DNA of 7,970 nucleotides from Planctomycetota bacterium (GCA_023621895.1 JAMOAF010000366.1:1-7970), one strand, 5' to 3'; counted from the stretch's first letter, positions 1 to 5,157 are shown. Numbers and translations: made by a program. The notes: a model not told the origin generated them from the sequence alone.

Positions 1-757
1 CGGATGGCATGATGCCGCCGGTGAAAAAATGCTTTCCCATCCAGTTCGACGGGCCCTCCGTCTCGAAGGGGTAGGCGAACCGGGCGTGGCAGAAGATGTG
101 CACCATCAGCTTGCCGCCGGGTTCCAGCCAGGCGGCGATGCGGCGGAGCAGCTCCTCGTAGTTCCGCACGTGTTCGAACATCTCGACGGACAGCACCCGG
201 TCGAACCGCTGCCGGGGCGCGAAATCGGCGATGTTGGCGGTCAGCACCTCGACGTTGCCCACTCCCAGCTCCTCGCAGCGCGACGCGATGAACTCGCGCT
301 GGGTCCGCGAATTGGAGACCGCGCAGATGCGGCTGCGCGGGTGTTTTTGGGCAATCCACAGGCAGAGCGAGCCCCATCCGCAGCCCAGTTCCAAAATATC
401 CATTCCCTCCTCGATCCCGGCGCGTTGGCAGAACAGCTCCAGCATGGCGTCCTCCGCCTCCGCCAATGTGCTGTTGGCCCAGGGCCAGTAGCAGCAACTG
501 TACTTCAAACGCGGGCCGAGCACGCGCTGGAAAAACTCGCTGGGCACTTCGTAGTGCTGCTCGTTGGCTGCCTCGGTGGCGATGGCGATCGGGCTGCGGC
601 GCAGTTCCTGCACAAACTGGCGCACGGCTCCTCCCAATTGGGCGGCATCCCGTTTGCGCTCCTCCCGCAGCCGGGCAGACATCAGCCGCCGCATACCCAC
701 GCGGATCAACCAGTCGGGCAGGATTCCGCGCTGGGCAAGGTCGATCCAATCGATCAT
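1..757 (-). CDS. CFA-synthase / coclaurine N-methyltransferase-like SAM-dependent methyltransferase (C-terminus cut by window edge)
   Basis: The first 252 residues of a class I SAM-dependent methyltransferase are visible; the C-terminus lies beyond position 1. The SAM-binding motif LELGCGWGS is at residues 122-130. A second core motif, SVEMFEHV, is at 190-197; its Glu195 aligns with the bicarbonate-binding Glu of E. coli cyclopropane fatty acid synthase. The stretch VHIFCHARFAYPFE (219-232) followed by HFFTGGIMPS is typical of the plant coclaurine N-methyltransferase-like branch, whose bacterial members are usually annotated as cyclopropane-fatty-acyl-phospholipid synthase family and run about 340-360 residues, so roughly 100 are missing. 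The start ATG overlaps the stop of the upstream DUF1295 gene (ATGA, 754-757), indicating translational coupling. The likely role is methyl or methylene transfer to an acyl chain or other small hydrophobic acceptor at the membrane; the substrate cannot be read from the sequence. Family call is strong, substrate open. Confidence 0.9.
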   Translation of the reverse strand, partial: MIDWIDLAQRGILPDWLIRVGMRRLMSARLREERKRDAAQLGGAVRQFVQELRRSPIAIATEAANEQHYEVPSEFFQRVLGPRLKYSCCYWPWANSTLAEAEDAMLELFCQRAGIEEGMDILELGCGWGSLCLWIAQKHPRSRICAVSNSRTQREFIASRCEELGVGNVEVLTANIADFAPRQRFDRVLSVEMFEHVRNYEELLRRIAAWLEPGGKLMVHIFCHARFAYPFETEGPSNWMGKHFFTGGIMPS

Positions 758-1554
758 GAATCGCCTGCCTTTCTCGGAAACCAGGGAACGAATGCGCTCG
801 TCGTGCGCTGATACGCGCGGTAGTCCTCGCCGCGGCTGGCCAAGGCCTGCGCCTCGGTCGGTGGGATGCCCGTCACCTTCAGCAGGAAATACAGCATCAC
901 CAACGGCGCCGGCAGGTTCAGCCACCAGTAAGCCGATCCGACGGCCAACACGACGTAGGACCACCAGTGAAGCCACTCGAAAAAGTAGTTGGGATGGCGC
1001 GAGTAGCGCCACCAGCCTTCGCGGCAGGTGCGCCCGCGGCTCTCCGGGCGCCGCTTGAATCGAGCGAGTTGCCGGTCGGCGAGGATCGTGTTCCCCACGC
1101 TGATGCACCAGGTCAACGCGCCCGCCAGGTCCCACCCCGACAGCCGAGATGCGGGATGCCAGGCGACAACCAGGATCGGCATCGCGAAAAACATCGCCGC
1201 CAGCGCCTGGGCCTGAAAAAATGAGAACAACCTCCGCTGAGCCGCCTCGCCCCACTTCGCGCGCAACGTCCGATAGCGGCCCTCTTCCGGATGGCCGATC
1301 ACGCGGTCGACCAGGATATAGGCGGCCAGCCGGGCGGACCAAACGCCGATCAGGGCCGCGACGAGCAGGCGGCGCGGCGGGTAGCCACCGGAGGTTGCCG
1401 CGTAGAAGACGCCCAGGATGCCGATCCCGGCGGCCCAGCCGGCGTCGACAATGCCGGCATTGCCGGTCCGCCGCTGGACGAGCCAGAGGGCGCTCATCAT
1501 CGCGGAAACGACCAACAGCCCAACAAGGACCTGCACTCCGGGGGCCAGCGCCAT
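754..1554 (-). CDS. DUF1295 / steroid 5-alpha-reductase-like integral membrane protein
   Basis: A 266-residue polytopic membrane protein. Hydrophobic segments lie near residues 6-26, 35-53, 63-82, 117-132, 142-159 and 197-227. The family signature is GWWRYSRHPNYFFEWLHWW at 180-198, the Arg-His-Pro-Asn-Tyr motif near the C-terminus of DUF1295 and steroid 5-alpha-reductase/isoprenylcysteine methyltransferase-type enzymes; the early DAGWAAGIG (37-45) also fits DUF1295. Such proteins are predicted NADPH-dependent reductases of lipids or sterol-like substrates, but most bacterial members are biochemically unassigned. The frame stays open upstream to 1725, but those residues are not family-like. 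I chose ATG 1554 because GGAGG at 1564-1568 sits 9 nt ahead; ATG 1560, two codons earlier, has only 3 nt spacing. The gene leads a two-gene operon with the methyltransferase, overlapping it by 4 nt, which suggests both act on the same lipid. Confidence 0.87.
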   Translation of the reverse strand: MALAPGVQVLVGLLVVSAMMSALWLVQRRTGNAGIVDAGWAAGIGILGVFYAATSGGYPPRRLLVAALIGVWSARLAAYILVDRVIGHPEEGRYRTLRAKWGEAAQRRLFSFFQAQALAAMFFAMPILVVAWHPASRLSGWDLAGALTWCISVGNTILADRQLARFKRRPESRGRTCREGWWRYSRHPNYFFEWLHWWSYVVLAVGSAYWWLNLPAPLVMLYFLLKVTGIPPTEAQALASRGEDYRAYQRTTSAFVPWFPRKAGDS

Positions 1555-1563
1555 GGTCATCGC

Positions 1564-1568
1564 CCTCC
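1564..1568 (-). promoter_or_regulatory. Shine-Dalgarno deciding the DUF1295 start
   Basis: GGAGG on the minus strand is 9 nt from ATG 1554 and 3 nt from ATG 1560. The spacing favours 1554 as the real start, giving an N-terminus of MALAPG rather than MTMALAPG. Confidence 0.5.
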
Positions 1569-1627
1569 GCAATTGCCCGTGCCGCGAAACCGAGGGGCGC
1601 TCCCCCCGGCAGCACGGCCTCGTTGAT

Positions 1628-1658
1628 ATCATAAAACGTAGGCAGCTCCTACGTCCAA
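1628..1658 (-). promoter_or_regulatory. Candidate promoter with long spacer and internal dyad for the DUF1295-methyltransferase operon
   Basis: On the minus strand, TTGGAC (1653-1658, -35 like) is followed by a 19-nt spacer and TATGAT (1628-1633, -10 like). The spacer is almost filled by the perfect dyad ACGTAGG-N5-CCTACGT (1636-1654). An overlong 19-bp spacer carrying a dyad is the classical arrangement of promoters activated by MerR-family regulators. The predicted transcript would start near 1620, giving a leader of about 65 nt before ATG 1554. No regulator gene is visible in the window, so the regulator family is inferred from geometry only. Confidence 0.4.
1636..1654. repeat. Perfect 7-bp inverted repeat (putative operator)
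   Basis: ACGTAGG and CCTACGT flank a 5-nt centre (CAGCT). It lies between the -35 and -10 candidates of the minus-strand lipid operon and about 190 bp upstream of the divergent plus-strand gene. It could be an operator; as a transcribed hairpin it would be short and has no T-run after it, so terminator function is unlikely. Confidence 0.6.
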
Positions 1659-1835
1659 CCCCCAGGTAACCGCCGTTAAATTCTCCACAAGACCGGAAGC
1701 ACAGCGTCGGATGGCTCAATTCCACCGTAACGCCATGCCGATATGCGACTTATGGCGTCCCGTCCAGCCGCGATGTATATTTGCGTGCGGCTTTGCCGTG
1801 TTTCTTTCGACACTTGCCATTTCAGGGGCCCTGCC
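1659..1835. other. Divergent intergenic region
   Basis: This is the remainder of the gap between the minus-strand lipid operon and the plus-strand coiled-coil gene. A TATATT at 1776-1781 could be a -10 box for the plus gene, but I see no acceptable -35 at 16-18 nt. The plus frame is open back to an ATG at 1743, yet the extra 31 residues are not protein-like, so I treat this as non-coding. Confidence 0.4.
1824..1828 (+). promoter_or_regulatory. Shine-Dalgarno supporting the GTG start at 1836
   Basis: AGGGG lies 7 nt upstream of GTG 1836. It supports this start over the in-frame ATG at 1743, which would add 31 residues ahead of an otherwise clean N-terminal membrane anchor. Confidence 0.45.
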
Positions 1836-2702
1836 GTGCTCAAGCTGGTTCAAGCCCTCAACAGTCTGATTGGAACGGTCCTGGCGCTGGCGATCATCGG
1901 CCTCGTGGCGGCGGGCGGGTGGTTCGCCTACAAGAACTACTACGCGGCGAAGTTCTCCCTCGAAGCCGACCTGGCCGCCAAGCAGGAAGAGGTCGACCGG
2001 TTGGCCGGCCAGTTGACCGCCAGCCGCCAGCAGGTGAATCGGCTCGCGGACGACGTGCGGGCGAAGGCGGCGGAGATCGTCTCCCTGAACAAGGATCTGG
2101 AGGAGAAGCGGAAGGAAATCCAGCGGCTGGCAACGGCGCTCAAGCTGATGAAGGTCGACCAGCGGCTGGCGCGGATCACGGTCTTGTCGCAGGAAGGCTC
2201 GGCCGCAAAAGGAGACCTGGTGACCCGGTTCAGCTTCGTCGACGTCGATCAGGCCGGCAAACCGCTCGGCGAGCCGCGCATTTTCAGCGTGGCCGGCGAC
2301 CTGGCTTACATCGATTCCTGGGTCGTGAAGTTCGGCGATGAATACATCGAAGAAGGCGACCCGTTGCGAGCCACGTCGGTGGCGCTGTTCCGGCGGGTGT
2401 TCGGCGAGAAACAGTTGCCCTCCGAGGGCTTCCCGCTTGATGAAGAGGGGGGGCAGCCGGCGGTCTACCGCACCGGCGGCCCGATGTCGGACTTCGAAAA
2501 GGGGCTCTGGGCCCGCTTCTGGGACTATGCCAACGATCCGGAATTGGCCAGAGAGAAGGGGGTTCGGGCGGCCCACGGCGAGGCCCCTTCGATCCAATTG
2601 CGGCCCGGAAAAAGCTACCGGGTCGAACTGCGTGCCTCGGGCGGAATCTCGGTCGTGCCCGAAACCGCGCCGCCGCCGGGGCAGACTTCGGGGCTGCATT
2701 AG
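1836..2702 (+). CDS. Membrane-anchored coiled-coil protein of unknown function
   Basis: I do not recognise a named family. The 288-residue protein has a short N-terminus (about 10 residues), one hydrophobic span at about 11-31 (LIGTVLALAIIGLVAAGGWF), then a charged heptad-like helix at about 41-113 rich in Glu, Lys, Arg, Leu and Gln, a predicted coiled coil. After that comes a mixed alpha/beta domain at about 113-275 with alternating hydrophobic strands (RITVLSQEG, LVTRFSFVDVD, YRVELRASGGISVV) and a Trp-rich segment FEKGLWARFWDYA (220-232), then a Pro/Gly-rich tail. The absence of a signal peptidase-like site points to an inner-membrane anchor with the coiled coil and C-terminal domain on one side, probably periplasmic. 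GTG with AGGGG at 7 nt is the chosen start. It is transcribed away from the lipid operon and towards the small gene at 2777-2989. Coding status is strongly supported by amino-acid pattern; function is unknown. Confidence 0.85.
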   Translation: MLKLVQALNSLIGTVLALAIIGLVAAGGWFAYKNYYAAKFSLEADLAAKQEEVDRLAGQLTASRQQVNRLADDVRAKAAEIVSLNKDLEEKRKEIQRLATALKLMKVDQRLARITVLSQEGSAAKGDLVTRFSFVDVDQAGKPLGEPRIFSVAGDLAYIDSWVVKFGDEYIEEGDPLRATSVALFRRVFGEKQLPSEGFPLDEEGGQPAVYRTGGPMSDFEKGLWARFWDYANDPELAREKGVRAAHGEAPSIQLRPGKSYRVELRASGGISVVPETAPPPGQTSGLH

Positions 2703-2776
2703 GCGATTGGCCTCAGCAGTCGGAGGTCGCGAACCGCCGAAAAAAACCTGCCAGGCATTCGACTGCGCCGGTTTCT

Positions 2777-2989
2777 TCAGCCCTGGCTCAGGCGGATTAC
2801 GAGGGCGGAGTATCGTTCAAACAAGCCGGAGCAGAGGAGCCCGACAATCAAGTCGAACGTGGCCACCCCGAAAATCCAGCACATCACCGTCAAAGGGTAG
2901 GAATCGGAATATGCCGTCTCCCTCGCGCGTCTACGTTTCTTGCCCACGATCGCAGTCTCCTCGAATACGGTCTCTTGTATCGGTTGCAT
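2777..2989 (-). CDS. Small single-span membrane protein, unknown function
   Basis: A 70-residue protein with an acidic start (residues 1-12), a basic cluster GKKRRRAR at 16-23 and one hydrophobic span at about 32-56 that contains a single Asp (LTVMCWIFGVATFDLIVGLLCS), followed by a short polar tail. The positive cluster before the span predicts the N-terminus in the cytoplasm. AGGAGG at 2996-3001, 6 nt before the ATG, is a near-ideal ribosome binding site, and a TATAAT box lies about 70 nt upstream of the start codon. It ends 74 nt from, and convergent with, the 288-residue gene. I recognise no family. Too small to judge by composition alone, but the start signals make a real gene likely. Confidence 0.62.
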   Translation of the reverse strand: MQPIQETVFEETAIVGKKRRRARETAYSDSYPLTVMCWIFGVATFDLIVGLLCSGLFERYSALVIRLSQG

Positions 2990-2995
2990 GGATGC

Positions 2996-3001
2996 CCTCC
3001 T
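2996..3001 (-). promoter_or_regulatory. Consensus Shine-Dalgarno of the 70-residue membrane protein
   Basis: The minus strand reads AGGAGG with 6 nt before ATG 2989. This is the best ribosome binding site in the window along with that of the antitoxin, and it fixes the start of the small gene. Confidence 0.65.
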
Positions 3002-3056
3002 GCCGATTTGTGCACGCGAGCGTCAAGTAGGCTGCCATCGACCGTCGTGCAGCGCA

Positions 3057-3062
3057 ATTATA
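3057..3062 (-). promoter_or_regulatory. Candidate -10 box for the 70-residue gene
   Basis: The minus strand reads a perfect TATAAT. At 17 nt upstream the -35 position is only TCGTCC, a poor match (3 of 6). If used, transcription would begin near 3050, giving a leader of about 60 nt. Position relative to the gene is right; the weak -35 keeps confidence modest. Confidence 0.4.
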
Positions 3063-3326
3063 GACGTTGCGAGAGACACGGACGATCCATGAGCCGCAAC
3101 CAGGCCGCTGGCCGGGCCAATCCGAGGTGTCAATGGCACCGAAAAAATCAAACTCGGGGCTGCACCCACAACCCACCCATACCGGGGGGCGCATCGCGGA
3201 ACTCGACAAGTCCCCTGGCGTCTCGTTCGTTGCTCGCCGGTCGGGCTGCGGGCTGCTCGTCGGGGGGGGCGAGAAGAGCCGAGTCTCCGCGAACAGACGC
3301 GCCGGCCTTCGCTGGCGGATCGCCGA
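3063..3326. other. Gene-poor stretch
   Basis: No reading frame here has a believable protein pattern on either strand; the open frames are Arg/Ser/Pro/Gly-rich artefacts of high GC. It contains a G8 run at about 3260-3267 and short GC-rich self-complementary pieces (for example around 3301-3318), none with a following T-run. I see no RNA gene. Confidence 0.45.
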
Positions 3327-3575
3327 TTACCAGGTGTAGTGCTGGCTGAGGAACTTTCTCGCGCGTTCGCGGCTCTCGTAGTTGCCGAGGCGGCGCATCC
3401 GGTCAACCTCGCGGCGGCAGGCTTCTGAAGTGCACGCTTTTCGCAGTTCTTGGTTGTTCGATTCGCCCTCGATGAACCGGATCAGAGCGTTGACGGTTCG
3501 TTGGTTTGCCAAAAAGACTTCCCAATCGACATCAACCTTGGGATTGCAATAGGCATTCTTGACCTTGCGCGACAT
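3327..3575 (-). CDS. Small soluble orphan protein
   Basis: An 82-residue protein I do not recognise. It has no membrane span or signal peptide. It starts basic (MSRKVKNAYC), continues with a mixed stretch VDVDWEVFLANQ (14-25), then helix-forming charged segments at about 26-60 and 65-80, ending Gln-His-Tyr-Thr-Trp. Cysteines are at 10, 48 and 53. Net composition is rich in Arg, Glu and Asn and contrasts with the Arg/Pro/Ser-rich shadow frames, which argues that it is real. ATG 3575 is preferred over the in-frame ATG 3593; neither has a strong Shine-Dalgarno (GGGGA stands about 6 nt from 3575). It is transcribed in the same direction as the tRNA upstream but 370 nt away, so probably independent. 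A small DNA- or protein-binding role would be speculation. Confidence 0.6.
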   Translation of the reverse strand: MSRKVKNAYCNPKVDVDWEVFLANQRTVNALIRFIEGESNNQELRKACTSEACRREVDRMRRLGNYESRERARKFLSQHYTW

Positions 3576-3662
3576 GGCGGGTCCCCGTAGCATTCTTCAA
3601 AGCCCAAAACTCGATACCAAAACCCTTGTCCAAAGCCAGCCCCGAATGAAGCCCTCGAGTAT

Positions 3663-3685
3663 CCGGCGGCAAATCCGGCCGCCGG
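3663..3685. repeat. Perfect 8-bp inverted repeat
   Basis: CCGGCGGC - 7 nt - GCCGCCGG. It lies about 90 nt upstream of the 82-residue gene; it may form a stem in its leader or be a chance GC palindrome. Confidence 0.5.
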
Positions 3686-3741
3686 GAGACTCGCGCGGGC
3701 CTCATGCCCGGCCAAGACCACGGCGGCATCCGCGCAATGGC

Positions 3742-3759
3742 CAAGGCCAATCGGCCTTG
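3742..3759. repeat. Perfect 7-bp inverted repeat, tetraloop
   Basis: CAAGGCC - AATC - GGCCTTG forms a compact stem-loop. No T-run follows in either orientation. Confidence 0.5.
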
Positions 3760-3856
3760 CTTACTCGCCCACTAAGGGGGGAGAGAGAGTATCCTTCACG
3801 AGAACCGAACGAGCGTCGAGGACACCCCGCTCGGCCGCCCGCAAACCGGAATTGTT

Positions 3857-3912
3857 GGCAGCCCACAAGGCTGCCTTCGGCACCCCCCGGTCCTCTGCTG
3901 CGGGGGCAGCAG
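3857..3912 (-). terminator. Two tandem hairpins downstream of tRNA-Met
   Basis: Reading from the tRNA 3' end, the first perfect hairpin (3895-3912, CTGCTGC-CCCC-GCAGCAG) comes 30 nt after the tRNA, and the second (3857-3875, GGCAGCC-TTGTG-GGCTGCC) 19 nt later, followed by AACAATT. They could end or process the tRNA transcript, but the missing T-run means a classical intrinsic terminator is not shown. Confidence 0.35.
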
Positions 3913-3942
3913 AAGTGGTACCGCCATCCGGCTATGCCCAAG

Positions 3943-4016
3943 TAGCGGCGCAGGGACTCGAACCCCGGACACGCGGATTATGATTCCGCTGCTCTAACCA
4001 ACTGAGCTACGCCGCC
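3943..4016 (-). tRNA. tRNA-Met, anticodon CAU (elongator type)
   Basis: A complete cloverleaf is readable on the minus strand. The acceptor 5' strand GGCGGCG pairs with CGCCGCT, with a G-U closing pair at 1-72; the D arm carries GCTCAGTTGGTTAGAGC; the anticodon stem GCGGA/TCCGC encloses loop ATCATAA with anticodon CAU at 3980-3982; the T arm is CGGGG-TTCGAGT-CCCTG; the discriminator is A. The terminal CCA is not encoded (the next bases are CTT), so it would be added by nucleotidyltransferase. The sequence looks like the elongator tRNA-Met of many bacteria. A C1-A72 mismatch typical of initiator tRNA is absent. A lysidine-modified tRNA-Ile2 also carries CAU in DNA and is the main alternative. 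Confidence 0.95.
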
Positions 4017-4077
4017 AGCCAGCGTTCAGCGTGCCGAAAAACATGGATTCGGGCACCCGAACCTGAGAGTAACACGT

Positions 4078-4106
4078 AAGATAGCACCCCGAGGCGGTTC
4101 TGGCAA
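4078..4106 (-). promoter_or_regulatory. Sigma70-type promoter of tRNA-Met
   Basis: On the minus strand TTGCCA (4101-4106) and TATCTT (4078-4083) are separated by exactly 17 nt. Transcription would start near 4071, about 55 nt before the tRNA 5' end. Position, spacing and orientation agree, making this the best-supported promoter in the window. Confidence 0.65.
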
Positions 4107-4166
4107 GCGCCACGGAAACCGCGCCGTCTTGCTCCGCTCGGGCGTTTTTGGCTAATTGCACGGTAA

Positions 4167-4445
4167 GAAAGCAGGCCAAAGCCGGTCATTTCTGCGGTTG
4201 TTGACCCCTTTGATGAAAGTGCCTTTGCCGAGCTTGATTAGGATGTACCGGAGGAATTCTGGGCCCACGAGATACTTCAGGAATTAGTGGAACGGAATCA
4301 AAAGGACTCTCTCAGAAAGTTGAAGCTGGTCATGGAGCCGCGTAGAATAGGGTTGTCTGGTATTGTCCGTTCGAGTTGGGGTCGGACAGGGGCAATCGCG
4401 CGAAAGTCGCCTATTCCGGTTCGACGGTTATCGACGTGGAGGTAG
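4167..4445 (+). pseudogene. Possible decayed reading frame with internal TAG
   Basis: One plus frame reads as protein-like on both sides of a single TAG at 4239-4241: VISAVVDPFDESAFAELD before it and DVPEEFWAHEILQELVERN and following charged residues after it, then a stop at 4443-4445. It has no good start codon or ribosome binding site. It could be a relic of a gene carried with the toxin-antitoxin pair, or simply fortuitous in AT-richer DNA. After about 4335 the protein-like pattern fades, and another frame (YCPFELGSDRG onward) looks better, as a frameshift would give. I recognise no family. Confidence 0.2.
4438..4443 (+). promoter_or_regulatory. Shine-Dalgarno of the antitoxin gene
   Basis: GGAGGT stands 5 nt before ATG 4449. 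It fixes the start of the 76-residue protein and implies efficient translation of the antitoxin relative to the GTG-started toxin. Confidence 0.65.
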
Positions 4446-4448
4446 AAG

Positions 4449-4679
4449 ATGTCGACGGAAAGCATCTCGATTACGGTCGACACTCACGCAGCTCGCACGT
4501 TTTGCCAAGCGCCGCCCGAAGAACGTCGCAAAATCGAAATCCTCCTTGGCCTGCGTTTACGTGAGCTCACCTCGAAAGACGCACGCTGCTTGAAAGAAAT
4601 CATGGACGAGATCGGCGCGCGGGCGGAGGCCAAGGGGCTAACGCGCGAAATGGTGGAGTCGATGCTCCGTGACGAGTGA
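4449..4679 (+). CDS. Antitoxin-like protein of a PIN toxin-antitoxin pair
   Basis: A 76-residue acidic, mostly helical protein. Residues 4-12 (ESISITVDT) form a predicted beta strand; helices follow at about 22-40 (PPEERRKIEILLGLRLREL), 43-62 and 65-75 (TREMVESMLRDE). This arrangement resembles the small uncharacterised antitoxins often found directly upstream of PIN toxins in cyanobacteria and planctomycetes; I do not recognise a named domain. The N-terminal strand would suit a ribbon-type DNA-binding dimer that autoregulates the operon, which is inference. It overlaps the toxin gene by 11 nt, and its ribosome binding site is much better than the toxin's, as expected where antitoxin must be made in excess. 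Function rests mainly on the neighbour. Confidence 0.75.
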   Translation: MSTESISITVDTHAARTFCQAPPEERRKIEILLGLRLRELTSKDARCLKEIMDEIGARAEAKGLTREMVESMLRDE

Positions 4680-5157
4680 TTGGCGGACGGTCCTCGACAC
4701 TGGCGTGGTTGTCAGCGCCGTATTGCTCCCGCGTTCGGTCCCGCGGCAGGCATTTGACTTGGCGATTGCGAAGGGGCCATTGCTCGTGTCAGAGCAGACA
4801 ATCGCAGAGCTGGACGAGGTACTCCGCCGTCCCAAGTTCGACAAGTATGTATCGGAATCGCAGCGGCTGGAATTCCTGGCAGCACTGCTGCGAGGGAGCG
4901 AACTCGTTGAAGTTCGCGACGTAGGGACCGAGTGCCGCGACCCCAAGGCCAATAAGTTCCTGGAATTGGCTTTGAGCGGCAAGGGGAGCCATATCGTCAC
5001 GGGAGATTTGGACCTGCTGGTGCTTCACCCGTTTCGCGGAATTGCGATTGTGAACGCACAGTCGTTCCTGGTAATCGCAAACGTGCAAGGGACGGGGGCC
5101 GAACCAGGCGCTAAACCCGCCCGGAATATGCCCGGTGAAACCGGTGAAACGAAATAA
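4669..5157 (+). CDS. PIN-domain toxin (COG1569 / TIGR00305 type), probable ribonuclease
   Basis: A 162-residue PIN-domain protein starting at GTG 4669 inside the antitoxin gene. Metal-binding acidic residues are in place: Asp10 in VLDTGVVVSA, Glu47 in TIAELDEVL, Asp91 in CRDPKANKFLELA and Asp113 and/or Asp115 in VTGDLDLL. The order and spacing match the 'putative toxin-antitoxin system toxin component, PIN family', usually about 130-145 residues. PIN toxins are Mg-dependent RNases that cut tRNA, rRNA or mRNA until bound by the antitoxin; the target here is unknown. The family fold ends near residue 137 (GIAIVNAQSFLVIA). The last 25 or so residues are low-complexity (GAEPGAKPARNMPGETGETK) and are encoded partly by one arm of a long inverted repeat, so they look like a secondary extension. 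All catalytic acids are present, so the toxin may be active. Confidence 0.88.
   Translation: MTSDWRTVLDTGVVVSAVLLPRSVPRQAFDLAIAKGPLLVSEQTIAELDEVLRRPKFDKYVSESQRLEFLAALLRGSELVEVRDVGTECRDPKANKFLELALSGKGSHIVTGDLDLLVLHPFRGIAIVNAQSFLVIANVQGTGAEPGAKPARNMPGETGETK

Larger units (their letters stand above)
3594..3942. other. Gene-free hairpin cluster between tRNA-Met and the 82-residue gene
   Basis: No convincing gene lies here. One plus frame reads through into the antisense of the tRNA and ends in AQGLEPRTRGL, the usual artefact of translating a tRNA complement. Four perfect stem-loops are present: 3663-3685 (8-bp stem), 3742-3759 (7 bp), 3857-3875 (7 bp) and 3895-3912 (7 bp). None is followed by a T-run on either strand. 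Confidence 0.5.
4107..4448. other. AT-richer stretch upstream of the toxin-antitoxin pair
   Basis: Positions 4201-4320 contain 56 G+C in 120 bases (47%), clearly below the roughly 62-67% in neighbouring genes. No intact gene is visible; a possible decayed frame is listed separately. I do not see a strong sigma70 promoter for the downstream pair, although it should lie here. Confidence 0.5.

Noticed and set aside
29..811. Long plus-strand open frame (260 codons) opposite the methyltransferase
   Set aside because: It is the antisense shadow of the methyltransferase gene; the minus strand carries exact family motifs while this frame is Gln/His/Pro/Ala-rich without any domain.
1560..1725. N-terminal extension of the DUF1295 protein back to 1725
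   Set aside because: The 55 extra residues are Cys/Arg/Gly-rich, not family-like, and include the promoter dyad.
1716..2699. Minus-strand open frame (327 codons) opposite the coiled-coil gene
   Set aside because: It mirrors the real plus gene; residues are Arg/Leu/Gln-rich and without a plausible start signal.
2740..2746. T7 run (minus strand) as an intrinsic terminator of the 70-residue gene
   Set aside because: The only stem before it is CCTG-G-CAGG or TGCC-T-GGCA with a one-base loop, which cannot form a stable hairpin.
3663..3912. CRISPR or regular repeat array
   Set aside because: The hairpins differ in sequence and spacing; there are no repeated units with spacers.
3559..3945. Plus-strand frame of 128 codons running toward the tRNA
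   Set aside because: Arg/Pro-rich composition, overlaps antisense the 82-residue gene and contains several hairpins; not protein-like.
3943..5157. Integrated element using tRNA-Met as attachment site
   Set aside because: No integrase is visible, and I find no second copy of the tRNA 3' end flanking the toxin-antitoxin region.
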